Part shown: piece by piece, positions 39,486 through 51,300 of the stretch
Layout of the letters: every line of letters begins with the position of its first letter
Position numbering within the stretch: the first letter of the stretch is position 1
Translations under genes and position numbers: made by a program
NCBI GenBank assembly: GCA_033558025.1
Contig: JAUCEF010000002.1
Location: forward strand, 620,001 to 684,000
DNA from: Phytophthora sp. 'mugwort'
Lineage: Eukaryota; Oomycota; Peronosporomycetes; Peronosporales; Peronosporaceae
Direction: 5' to 3'
DNA length: 64,000 nucleotides
Notes under the pieces: model-generated
The model's input: only the letters and a program-made list of their open reading frames with translations
What the model was told of the DNA's origin: nothing
Databases searched by the model: none

Positions 39486-40904
39486 AAGGGAGATGCCCGG
39501 GGGAAAAGGTGCCCGTGAAGCAGCTTGACGAGATAAAAGCGCAGTGAATTGCTCTTTGAAACAAAAAAATCGAATTGTGCGATGCAGTCGAGCTAGGAAC
39601 TCGAAAAATATCGTCCCGGAAACACGGTATGGTCTCATACTTGATGCACAGCTACCAATATGAACTTTCATCCCCTAACATTTCTGTTTGATTGTACGTC
39701 CATTTCTTTTGCAAAATGTATCTGTAGACCGGCGACAAAGGGAAAACACTGATGCAACGCAGCACGCTTGAGTTGGTGCCTGGAGTACACTTGGTTGATT
39801 TTGACTAATCGAAAGGCGACATTCGTTTGCCATCACCCCGCAGTTTGTCGTGTCCATGGTCATCCTAGCATCTGTGCAGTACCAAACACACGAGCCATCT
39901 CAATTGAGCCTTTCAGTTAACGCATTGATCAATTTGCCGTGCATCAACTAATTTTCATTTGAGAAAGCCCTTCGAGCCAAGATGACCAGTACAGGAACAC
40001 CGTGATTAAGGCGCTTGCTACTTACATATGCTCCGCGATGATCTGTTGTCGAATCTCGTTGACCAACTCGATTTTCAATGAAAAGGACGTCAGTGTCGCT
40101 CGCGTCTATCATCTTGCTCGTCTCGCTGTGTCGCGAATTACCACACGTGGATGCTATACGATCGAGAAATTGGATCCCTATGGCTGTATTGGCGGTCGCT
40201 CTGACCTATGTTGGCATCTCATGGGCTCATTAATATGTGAGCCATGTTCTACATGTACTGGTGACGGTTATTATGGCGATTCGTCGATGTCGGTAATCTT
40301 GGGCATTTACTGGAGTGCCAGAATCAAATATGGACTTAGTATGGACGACCTGGCAGACATGTCCGGTTGAGAATCTGCGGAAGTGATGTACATTGTCATC
40401 ATGGCCAATAGTGCAGTACCAATTGAGATTGAGGACATGGATTTCCAAGAGTTTATTGATAGTTAGGGTCGAGAGAACCTTCAATGGAAAGCTGTGGATC
40501 GGATTAAGCGCGTAGTGGTTTCGTTACCAAACTTCAGGCACAGCAGAATGGAGGAACTTTCACGTTCCACCTCAACTTACTGGGAGAAATTTGTTAATTA
40601 ACCTGGTACAGTTCCGCCCATTCGAAGGACCCGTACGAGTACTCGCCTGTTTGTAGCGTAAGGTGATGCACAGCGAGTTCTACCCCGTAAAGCTCACGAA
40701 ATGACCCAACTCTCGCTGCGTTTCACGGTAGTCAACCAGAAGCATGGAGATGTAACCAGATGACTGTACGATATCACGATATTGCCGGTGTCGTTTCGGT
40801 ACGAGCATGACGGTGGTCGAAGTGAACTCCGCGCCGATTCGGAGCATCGACGCCGAAGATGAAAGGATAAATGTTACCTACCTCTCAGATTTTCTTGGCC
40901 TTCA
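39486..40904. other. Gene-poor intergenic region
   Basis: I see only short open frames. A plus-strand stretch at 40380-40600 reads partly like protein (MDFQEFIDS, then a stop) and may be a transposon or gene remnant, but no family is recognised. Confidence 0.4.
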
Positions 40905-41400
40905 TCAGCTAAAAGTTTTCACTGCGCACTCTCGTTTCAACTTAATATATGCGAAGCGCATTTTCAGATGATCGGGCAAGTGTACAATCAAGGAATTGTT
41001 CGACGCTGGCAGTAGATCCACTCGTCGATATTGTCGGATGGTACGGTAGACGCTGTTTTTGAGAGTCAAGCTGAATTTCCATGATGTCGATTCAATCAGC
41101 AACAGTAAGTAGCCCTGGGGGAGCTTGCTCGTGATAAAATTTTTTAAGCACCTCGAGATGATTGACACCGCGATATTTAGAGCACGGCCAGCAAGTAGCG
41201 TCGCCACATCAATTTCCGCCATTGTCACCGACTTTTGCGCCACCGAAAGAAGCGATTTCTGTTAAGATACGAGTGTTTGCGGAGTATTTCGACTCGTAAT
41301 TGTCCAGCAGCAGCCTCAAGAGTGTGAGATGACCGCTTCAAGTAGCTGCCAACATGTAGAGGACGCCACGAGCAATATTAACACCAGGTTTCGACCACTT
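40905..41400 (-). pseudogene. Ankyrin-repeat-like remnant
   Basis: On the minus strand, 41400-41290 reads LYMLAAT, a stop, then SGHLTLLRLLLDNY, which fits the ankyrin consensus (A-A-x-x-G-H-x-x-x-x-x-x-L-L). Further left GVNHLEVLKKF and similar fragments occur in shifting frames with several stops. Oomycete genomes hold many ankyrin-type repeat genes and fragments. The evidence is two short motifs, so the call is tentative. Confidence 0.38.
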
Positions 41401-41645
41401 TTTGCAGCACTGAATGAAACAGTTATTAATGATAAATCCTTGAACGCATAGGTTCATTCCTATTCATTAGCCACCGCATCAATGATTCATAGGATAACCG
41501 GTATTGTCACTACACTTATTGGTTCTTGTGTTTGGAATATTTACCTTCAGAACTGTTATTCGGTACTACCAGTAAAACCGAAATGGGGCCACTTACGACA
41601 GAAGTACTCTAATTTGACTAGCCTTGTGCCCCATTTTCCTCCATC

Positions 41646-42161
41646 ATGCCAATGCCGCCAGACCTTCACGCCAAGTGCGCGCGTCTGCACGCGGATCTGT
41701 CGCGCCACGCTCTAGCTTGGCCCTTCCTCGAGCCTGTGGACCCCGTGGCGTTGAATGTACCCACCTACTTCGACGTGATCTCGCGCCCCATGGACCTCGC
41801 CACCATGGGCGCCAAGCTCAACGCGGGCGAGTACCACGACCCTATCGAGTACCGCGCGGACCTGCTGCTCATGTTTGCGAACGCCATCGAGTTCAATCAG
41901 GACGACGAGCGCGATGACTCAGTGGCCAACATGGCGCGCGCCTTCCAGGGCGTAGCACTGGCCGACTGGGATCGGTTCTTCTCCGAGGCGGCCACGACAG
42001 ACTGGGCGCTCAGAGCTGAGCAACAGACACAACAGCGCTTCATCCAGCGAGCCAAAGAGAGTCGAATCATTGTCAGATGGAAGAAAGACTCATTCATAGC
42101 CAGACTAAACAGGGGCAAGATCGACGAACGCAGACGTCTCGCCGCTTCCAATGGGGAATAA
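41646..42161 (+). CDS. Small single-bromodomain protein (171 aa)
   Basis: The domain fills residues 8-100. Helix Z leads into WPFLEPVDP (the WPF shelf at 25-27) and the ZA loop with VPTYFDVISRPMDLATMGAKL, then helices B and C with FANAIEFNQDD, in which Asn84 is at the acetyl-lysine-binding position. The C-terminal 70 residues are charged and helical with a basic end (RWKKDSF, RGKIDERRR) and hold no second domain. The family reads acetylated lysines on histones and other proteins in the nucleus. The ATG at 41646 gives a start just before the first helix. The gene ends only 150 bp before the next dynein start, on the same strand, so the promoter of that dynein must be very short or overlap this gene. 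Confidence 0.87.
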   Translation: MPMPPDLHAKCARLHADLSRHALAWPFLEPVDPVALNVPTYFDVISRPMDLATMGAKLNAGEYHDPIEYRADLLLMFANAIEFNQDDERDDSVANMARAFQGVALADWDRFFSEAATTDWALRAEQQTQQRFIQRAKESRIIVRWKKDSFIARLNRGKIDERRRLAASNGE

Positions 42162-42311
42162 CGAGAAGAAACGACGAAACGAGCTTAGGATATATGCAGT
42201 GTTTTATTTGCTGTTTTTAGATCGAAGAGACTCTTTCTATCCGTTATTTTTCTTCTTCTTCTTGTAATTCAAGCAATTGTACTGGAGCTCAGGGCCGCGA
42301 CTTGTCACGTG

Positions 42312-45300
42312 ATGGAGCGACAAGCGTCCAAGAGTCCAGGCCAGGCCGCGCCGCATAGTGTGTACGACTTGACGCTGGACGCGACGTTCGAGTTTGATGG
42401 CGGCTCAGGCTTTGGGAGGACGTTGGCGTCGAATAAACCCATGCAGGCGGTGACTGGAGCAAGGACAGCGATCATTTCGCCCATAACTGCAGCGAGAGAG
42501 ACAACTACTGACGGACAAAAGTTTACGTTCACGACAGCGGAAGAATACACGTCTCCGAAGAAGATCCCAGTGTTTCCAGGGACTTTCCACAGTCCAGAGC
42601 GGAAGATCAAACCATATCGAGTTAAACCGCCGGACGTGGCTTCATCTGGTGCGACAGTAGCAAGTGGAGCTCCTGCACCAAGTGGAGTCTCATGGGAAGG
42701 CGATAATGGAAGACCGAAGCGAGAGGCATCTCCTCGACGGTTCCTACGTGCGACATTAGCTCAGTCTTTTGGTGAACAAGTCGAGAACGAGGAAGAAAAG
42801 CGACGCTCGTCAGTGTTTCTGAGCCATCATGACCCAGTGACTGGAGCATCTGGTGTTATAATGGCAGATGCGGCGACTGAAGCTGCAGCAGCATCGGCCA
42901 CAGCGTTCCTCAAGACGGGAGAAGACGCGATCGCCTTCTTCGCACGCACCGGCTCGGATAGTGAAATCAAGTTTGTACATTTGAATCGTGCCGAGAGTGG
43001 CCTGACCTTCCGGCCGTATGATCTCGTGGTGGTAACACAGGACGACGTGACTTTAAACGAGCACTTTACCATGTCGTCGAGTGGACTTGTGCACGTCTGC
43101 ACTGGCAGCCCGTCAGAGTTTATCGCATTGGCGGAATGGATGCGCCAGTCGACGCTGTTTAACGTGCTCACGTCGCTACGGTTCTTCAAACATTATCTCG
43201 TTAACAAGACGTTCTCATTGTGGAGTGCCAATGTGCGCTATAAACTCTATTGTGGTCAGCGAAAACGTTTAAGCACGCGGTTATTCCTAGCTAAAGAGAG
43301 TTTCTGTGTCCCGTTATTACAAGTGAAGAAAGTCATGAGCACTGAATTAATGGGCGTCGTGTTGTTAGATTTACGAGCTCAGAAGACGTACGAGAGCTCG
43401 GCGTTTGTCGAGTATCAAGGGACGAAACGGGTCGAAGGATCCAAGCAGTTTGAGTTTTGTATGGAGAAATTGCAGACAATTATCCAACGCGTGTGTTCGG
43501 ATGTGAAATATCTCACAAAAACGTCCCATTCCGACGATTTCATGGCCGATATGACGTTGGGTACCATGGGGACAAGCCAGGAAAAGACCAAGTCCATTGT
43601 AGCTGTTAAAGCTGAGCAACAACAAAGACGCAGACTCTTTCGTCGAGCTGCAGAGGAAGCTGGTATGATTGCCGACTTTATACGACTGATAGACTGTATC
43701 GCTGTGGAAAGTCTCGTGATTCTGGCTGTACACAGCTGTGCGAACTTCCTCTACGAGTTAAACAAAGTACCACGCAAGACGGGACTCTTTGAGACAACCA
43801 TCTTTTTCGGAGAACAGACAACGATTTTCTCTCCTACGAGCGAGCAGATTCAACACATTGTCGTCGCCATGACAGACGACATTGTGAGCACTGTCAACTC
43901 TGTCTCCCGTGTACTGTATCTGCGCCCATTTGCACCTTATGTTGGCAATGCTGTGGCTGATGCACCACACGTAGGATCGACAATCACCAGCAGTGTGGCG
44001 TTTGGACAGATCCGCAAGGAACTTGTAGCGAAAATCGCCACGGATTACGCAGAAGCGACGGAATACGTCAAGATATTCGACAATGTACGTCCAATTTACG
44101 AGTACGACAAGATGTGGAACCTTGAGGAATACTCGCAACGTGCTCACACAGTCACGACACTCAAAGCAGACATGTTACAGATCAGTACGTGGGAGAAAGA
44201 GCTTGAGAAGATGCGTGCTGGCCAAACGATTGGCATCCTTCACGTGGAAAGCCGCAAGCTCAAGCAAACGTTGATTCCCATGACAACAGCGAAGCTGGAC
44301 GCGATGAAAGGTCTCGTGAAGGACTTGGCACGTGCTAGATGCAAAACTCAACTGGGTGAGTATAAGCAACGCATTCAGTCGCTTCTGCAACGTCCTCAGC
44401 ATCTGAAAGAATTCGCTGGACATGTGGAACGAGTGCAAAATCTCAAGTCAAAGCAGAAAGCACTCGCGAAAAACACCAATGTAGTCGACGAGCTGTACCG
44501 GCTTCTGGGTACGTATGGCGTACGCATTTCATCGGAAGATATGGTGCAGTTAGATGATTTACGTGGCGTACAGGAGAGCTACAAGGAAGAAACGGAAGCT
44601 GTGGATGCCTTTGTGACGAGCCGATTAGGTGAGATGACTCAGCAATTGGACGCAAACATTCAGCGGCTTGATGAACAAGTATTACAGCTTCACACTCAGC
44701 TACAAGGTGGATTATTCATTGATGCAAGCCACTTTGAAGACCCGTCTGCTGTCAAAAGTGAACTTGAGAGTGTAAAGCAGCGACTCACACAGCTGGATGA
44801 GCTCTCGAAGCAGTACACAGAGTACCAGACGTTGTTTAACCTCACACCTTTCAAGTATTTGAACCTACAGGCAACACAAGAGTACTTTGGGACTGTGGAA
44901 TCGTTGTGGATAGCTGTAGAAAAGTGGAATGAACTGTATTTGGGCGCAATGACAAGTCCATTCGTAGAGGTGAATGCAGAAGAGCTCGCGAAGGACGTCG
45001 CGGTCGCATTTAAAGAGGCGTATGCACTACACAAGAAACTTAGTAACGATGTGACGGCTGTGCTTAAGGACCGTACAGCTGAGTTTAAGCTCAAGATGCC
45101 TACGGTGCTTGAATTGGGGAATCCTGCTATGAAAGATCGTCACTGGGAGAAGATTTTCAAGGCTCTACGGCAACCTTGGTACCCTGGAATTCTGTTTACA
45201 CTGGAAAATCTAGTGGCGTATGACGTACTCGACATGAAAGATTTGGTGGGGGAGATGTCGGCGGCTGCCTCAGGTGAGGCCCAGATCGAAGCATCTTTGC

Positions 45301-48300
45301 AAAAGATTAAGCATGGCTGGGACCAAATGGAGTTCATTTGTGTCAATCATCGTGACCAGAACGACGTGTTTATCCTGGGCAGTTTGGAAGATATTTTAAT
45401 GCTGTTAGAAGATAATCAAGTGGGGCTTCAAACAATGATGGGATCCCGATTCATTATGGGTGTGAAAGATGAAGTGGAACGATGGAGTAAGCGTTTATCG
45501 CTGCTATCGGATACTCTGGACGAATGGATCACCTGTCAACGGAGCTGGATGTACTTGGAGACGATTTTCTGCGCTGAGGATATCCAGAAACAGCTTCCGG
45601 TTGAAGCGCAGAAGTTTGCACTTGTAGACAAAAACTGGAAGACGACCATGTTACGTACGAAGAATGATCCAAGTGTCATCAGATCAGTGGAAATTGGGCC
45701 AGAACTCTTGGACCAGTTTCGCGTTTCTAATAAATTACTGGAAGAGATTCAGAAATCTCTGGAAGATTATCTTGAAACCAAGCGGATGGCCTTCCCACGC
45801 TTTTATTTCCTTTCGAACGACGAATTATTGGAAATTCTCTCACAGACGCGGGACCCACGTGCAGTCCAACCACATTTAGGCAAATGTTTTGACGCCATGA
45901 AGAGTGTACGCTTCGATAATAGCCCTGGATGTGCTAGTAATGTCGTCAACGCAATGATCAGCGGGGAAGGCGAAATGGTTGTCTTCCCTACTCATGTGAT
46001 AGCGAAAGGTCCTGTCGAATCTTGGCTTACAGAAGTGGAGAAAGCGATGCGTGCGAGCTTATACGAGGACGGTGTGAAGGCGTTAATGAATTATCCGATA
46101 GAAGACGCTATCGACCGTAAGAATTGGCTCTTTGGATACTCGGCACAGATGATTATTCTTGTAGATCAAGTCTTTTGGACGCGTAATGTGACGGAAGCTA
46201 TTGCACAAGTTGAAAGCGGTAGTGACCCGTTAGCTGTTGGAGAATTCCTCCAATTTAGCTTAAAGCAGATCGATGGGATGGTCCAACTTGTGCGTGGATC
46301 GTTGACAAAACTGCAGCGAATTCTCATGGGCGCTGTTATCACGATCGATGTCCATGCTCGAGATGTGGTGCGTTCATTAGCGGACAATAACGTCTCGTGT
46401 TTGAATGATTTCGAGTGGACTCGTCAGCTGAGGTATTATTGGGAAGAGGATGTCAAGAATTTCGTAGCACGGCAGACTAACACTCGATTCATTTATGGTT
46501 ACGAATATCTGGGTAATTCGCCAAGACTTGTGATTACGCCGCTGACTGATATTTGCTACATGACGTTGACAGGCGCGTTGCATCTACGTTTGGGTGGCGC
46601 TCCAGCTGGACCAGCAGGTACAGGCAAAACCGAGACGACGAAAGATCTGGCCAAGGCGCTTGCTGTTCAGTGCGTCGTGTTTAATTGCTCGGATGGGTTG
46701 GATTACAAGATCATGGGCCGATTCTTCTCGGGGCTCGCTCAAGCAGGTGCCTGGGCGTGCTTTGACGAATTTAATCGTATTGATATCGAAGTTCTGTCTG
46801 TGATTGCCCAGCAAGTTCTTTGTATTCAACAAGCTATTGTGGCGGACGTGGACGAGTTTGAATTTGAAGGCAGTCTTATTAGACTTAACACTGGTTTTGG
46901 TGTCTTTATTACGATGAATCCAGGATACGCTGGTCGAACGGAGCTGCCGGATAACTTGAAGGCGCTTTTCCGCCCGGTTGCTATGATGGTACCGGATTAC
47001 CGACTAATTGCTGAGATTGTGCTCTTCTCCGAGGGGTTTGCGAATGCTTTGCCACTGTCACACAAAATGACTCAATTGTACTCACTCTCGAGTGAACAAT
47101 TGTCCAAACAGGATCATTATGACTTTGGTATGCGTGCTGTCAAGTCCGTATTGGTGGCTGCTGGACAGCTAAAGCGGAAGGAACCCGAGATGCACGAAGA
47201 TTTGCTTCTCATTCGAGCGATGCGAGATAGCAACGTACCCAAATTCCTCGAGCAAGACCTTCCATTATTCCGTGGCATTATTGCTGATCTCTTTCCGGGT
47301 GTTGTGGTACCATTTGTTGACTATGGATTACTCCAGAAAGCTCTTGAGCAACAGTTGGAGCTACTGCATTTACAACAAGTACCGTCGTTTATCGCGAAAG
47401 CCATCCAAGTACATGAAACACAGCTCGTTCGTCACGGGATGATGCTTGTTGGTGAAGCTGGGAGTGGGAAAAGTACCAATTGTTATGTTCTGTCGCGAGC
47501 ATTAACCCAATTATTCCAGGATGGAGTGGTAGATCGTGACGGATTCTACAAAGAGGTTCAGCGGCTCATCTTGAACCCGAAATCGATCTCTGCTGGACAG
47601 CTTTACGGAGAGTTTAACCTCCTTACGAATGAATGGACAGATGGTCTTGTCCCAAAGTTGGTTCGACAGTGTGTACAAGAAGCTGCCGAGTCGGAGACGC
47701 GGAACTGGGTCGTCTTTGATGGTCCAGTGGATGCCGTTTGGATTGAGAATATGAACACGGTACTGGACGACAACAAGACATTGTGCTTGTCAAATAGTGA
47801 GCGGATCAAGCTCCCACATACGTTGCACATGATGTTTGAAGTGCAGGATCTTCGCGTGGCTTCCCCAGCTACTGTGAGTCGTTGCGGGATGGTATATATG
47901 GAGCAAGTTCACGTTGGTATGACGTCTCTAGCACGAACATGGACAGTCACAACACTGGAGCCAATGCTGCCGACTTCTCCAGAGTTGTGCGAGATGCTTC
48001 TTGTCCTTATTGAGACGTATGTCCCCATGGCGATTGCGTTTGTACGTGAAAATTGTCGTGAAAAAGTGCCCAGTAACAACCATAATTTAATGCAGAGCTG
48101 TCTCAATCTCTTGGCTTCTTGCTTGGCGAGTGGTGCAGTCCAGACTGCGGGTGCGAACCATCTTGCAGGATTAGTACGCATGTACTTTGTATTCGCCGTC
48201 ACGTGGTCTGTAGGGGCTAATATCGATGATGGATCACGCCCAAAATTCAACGAGTTCTGTATGGATCACTTTAGCTCACTGATTGATAGTAACCATGATG

Positions 48301-51300
48301 GGATGCCCGTCACCAATGTCTACGAAGTGGTGGTCGACGATACAACTGGGCAGTGGGTCTCGTGGGTCGACAAGACGCCAACGTTTACCTTTGTTCCTGG
48401 TGCTTCATACTTTACAATGGTCGTACCGACTCAAGACACGACACGCTTTCGTTATCTTCTTGAAAAGCTGTTGCTGGCAGATCATCACGTACTTTACAGT
48501 GGCGAAACTGGTGTGGGGAAGTCGGTTATTGTACAGTCGTTCTTGGATGATATGGCTAAAACAGAGAGTTGTCTTGCATCAACCATGAGTTATTCGGCGC
48601 AGACGAAACCTCGCAACCTGAACGAAATGTTCGAGTTAAAGCTGGACAAGAAGCGCAAAAACTTGCTGGGACCGCCCGTGGGGAAGCGGATGTTGTTTTT
48701 TGTGGATGATTTAAACATGCCAGCTCTTGAGAGTTATGGCGCTCAACCTCCCAATGAATTATTGCGGCAAGTCATTGATCAGGGCGGCTACTACGACACG
48801 TCGAAAATGTTCTTTAAACACGTGAAAGATGTGGTTTTCGCTGCTGCTTGTGCCCCACCTGGAGGTGGTCGCAGTGAAGTGACCCCAAGGTTAATGCGGC
48901 ATTTCCACATGATTTGGATCCCGAATCTCTCGGGTGACGTCATGCAGCGGATTTTTTCAGCGATTTTGGGGGGATTCCTTGGCGCAGAGTTACCAGCGAT
49001 GGCTCACCTGGCAGAACCGATCGTGAGTGCCTCTGTGCAGCTCTACCAACGCGTAGAGCTCGAGATGTTACCGACGCCGTCAAAATCACATTATACGTTT
49101 AATCTTCGCGATCTCTCGAAGGTTTTCCAAGGTGTTTTAATGGTGAAGAAGGAAAATGTACCAACTGAAGATGGGTTATTGACACTGTGGTTACATGAAG
49201 AAGCACGGGTTTTCCGTGATCGACTCGTTGATGCAGAGGACCGCGTCTGGTTTAACGTGGCGTGTTCACAGCTCATTGAGGAGAAACTCGAGGTATCATG
49301 GCCACCCACACGCTTTGAGAATATTTTGTATGGTGACTACCTCACACGAGACAACCGCAGTTACCGTCCTGTTGGAGACCTTGGACAACTTAATTTACTG
49401 CTTTCAGAGTATCTTGAAGAGTATAACCTCACGTTCCCGAGCCAGATGCACTTGGTGTTCTTCAACGACGCTATGCACCACATCTCGCGGATCTGTCGGG
49501 TCTTACGACAGCCACGTGGTAACGCTCTACTTGTCGGTGTCGGTGGCTCAGGACGTCAGAGTCTCACACGTCTTGCAGCGTTCATGGCCGACTATAAATG
49601 TTTTTCGATCGAGATCACACGTGGCTACGGCGCCACGGAATTTCATGAAGACCTTAAGAAAATCCTTTTGACTGCAGGCGCCCAGAACCAACCGGTCGTC
49701 TTCTTGTTCTCCGACGCTCAAATCGTCCACGAATCTTTTCTTGAAGATATTAACAACATTCTTAACACTGGAGAAGTGCCGAATCTGTACGCGAGCGACG
49801 AAGTCGAGAAAATTGTGGGACTTGTTCGACCCTTAGCGCAGCAAGTGGGCAAAGTCACCCGTGAAGACATTTTACAGTACTACGTGACGTTAGTGCGGGA
49901 TAATCTGCACGTTGTGCTGGCGTTTTCTCCGATCGGCGCTGGCTTCCGCAATCGATGTCGTATGTTCCCGTCATTAGTCAATTGCTGTACCATTGACTGG
50001 TTCAACGCGTGGCCAGAAGATGCTTTGAACTCGGTGGCCAACCGCTTCTTTGCAGCGAATGCCGAAGAGCTTGGAATTGAGTCACACGTCGATACATTGT
50101 GTCGCATGGCAGTAACGATCCACCGCAGCGTTGAGGAAGCTACGCTTCGGTTCTTTGAGCAGCTTAAACGACGCAATTATACTACGCCGACTAGTTATTT
50201 GGAACTCATTCGACTGTATGTGGATATGTTGCGTACACATCGCCAGCTTGTGCGTGCCAAGGAAGCACGATACCGTGGCGGATTGCAGAAACTTACAGAG
50301 ACTGAAGAGGTTGTGGGCAACTTGAAGAGCTCACTTACAGAGCTACAACCAGTGTTGGTGAAAGCTCAGAAAGATACATCATTGCTGCTGGAGCAAGTGG
50401 CAAAAGATCAAGCAGAAGCGGACAAGCAGCAACAACTGATTCAAGCGGATGTGGAGGCTGCGAACAAGATCGCGGACGAAGTGAAGGTGATTAAAGACGA
50501 CTGTCAGAAGGATTTAGACGCAGCGATGCCTGCCTATTATGCGTCACTCAAGGCGTTATCCCAGCTTAAAAAGGATGATATCACGGTGCTCAAGACCTTT
50601 ACGAATCCTCCTCGATTAGTGGGTGTGACAATGAACGCAGTGTGTCTTCTTTTTGGTGCGAAACAGGAGTGGAACGAAGCGAAAAAACTACTGAACGATA
50701 TGAAATTCTTGGATAAATTGAAAGATTTCGATAAGGATAATATCCCGGCTAAAACTATTCGACAGCTTCAGAAGTTTATCTCTGATGACGAGTTTACGCC
50801 CGAGACGCTTAGTAGTATCTCTACTGCTGCCACCTCGCTGTGCATGTGGGTGCGAGCCATGTACACGTACGACACTGTGGCAAAGAACATTGGTCCAAAG
50901 AAGGAGAATTTAAAGATTGCAGAGCAGAGGCTCGAAGAAGAGCAAAAACTACTTGATATTAAACAAAGTGGTTTAAATGCTGTGCTCAAGAAAGTCGCCG
51001 AGTTAAAGCGCACGCTGGAAGAAGCACAACAAAAGAAGATTGACTTGGAGAGGCAATCACAGAAGACGCAGGCACAGCTTGGACGTGCTGAGCGTTTGAT
51101 TGACTCTCTTGGTGAAGAACAAGGCCGTTGGAAAGAGTGTGCTGAGAACTTGGCAAAAGATATGATCAATCTTGTCGGGGATATGATCTTATCGGCTGGA
51201 TGCATTGCGTATCTTGGGCCATTCACATCTGAATACCGTCACGAACTTCAGGTCAAATGGGTATCATACTGTAAAGCTAGTAATTTGCCAGTGGATGGGA

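Noticed and set aside
40002..40370. 122-codon open frame in the gene-poor region
   Set aside because: No recognisable domain or signal; surrounded by stops in a region of decayed sequence.
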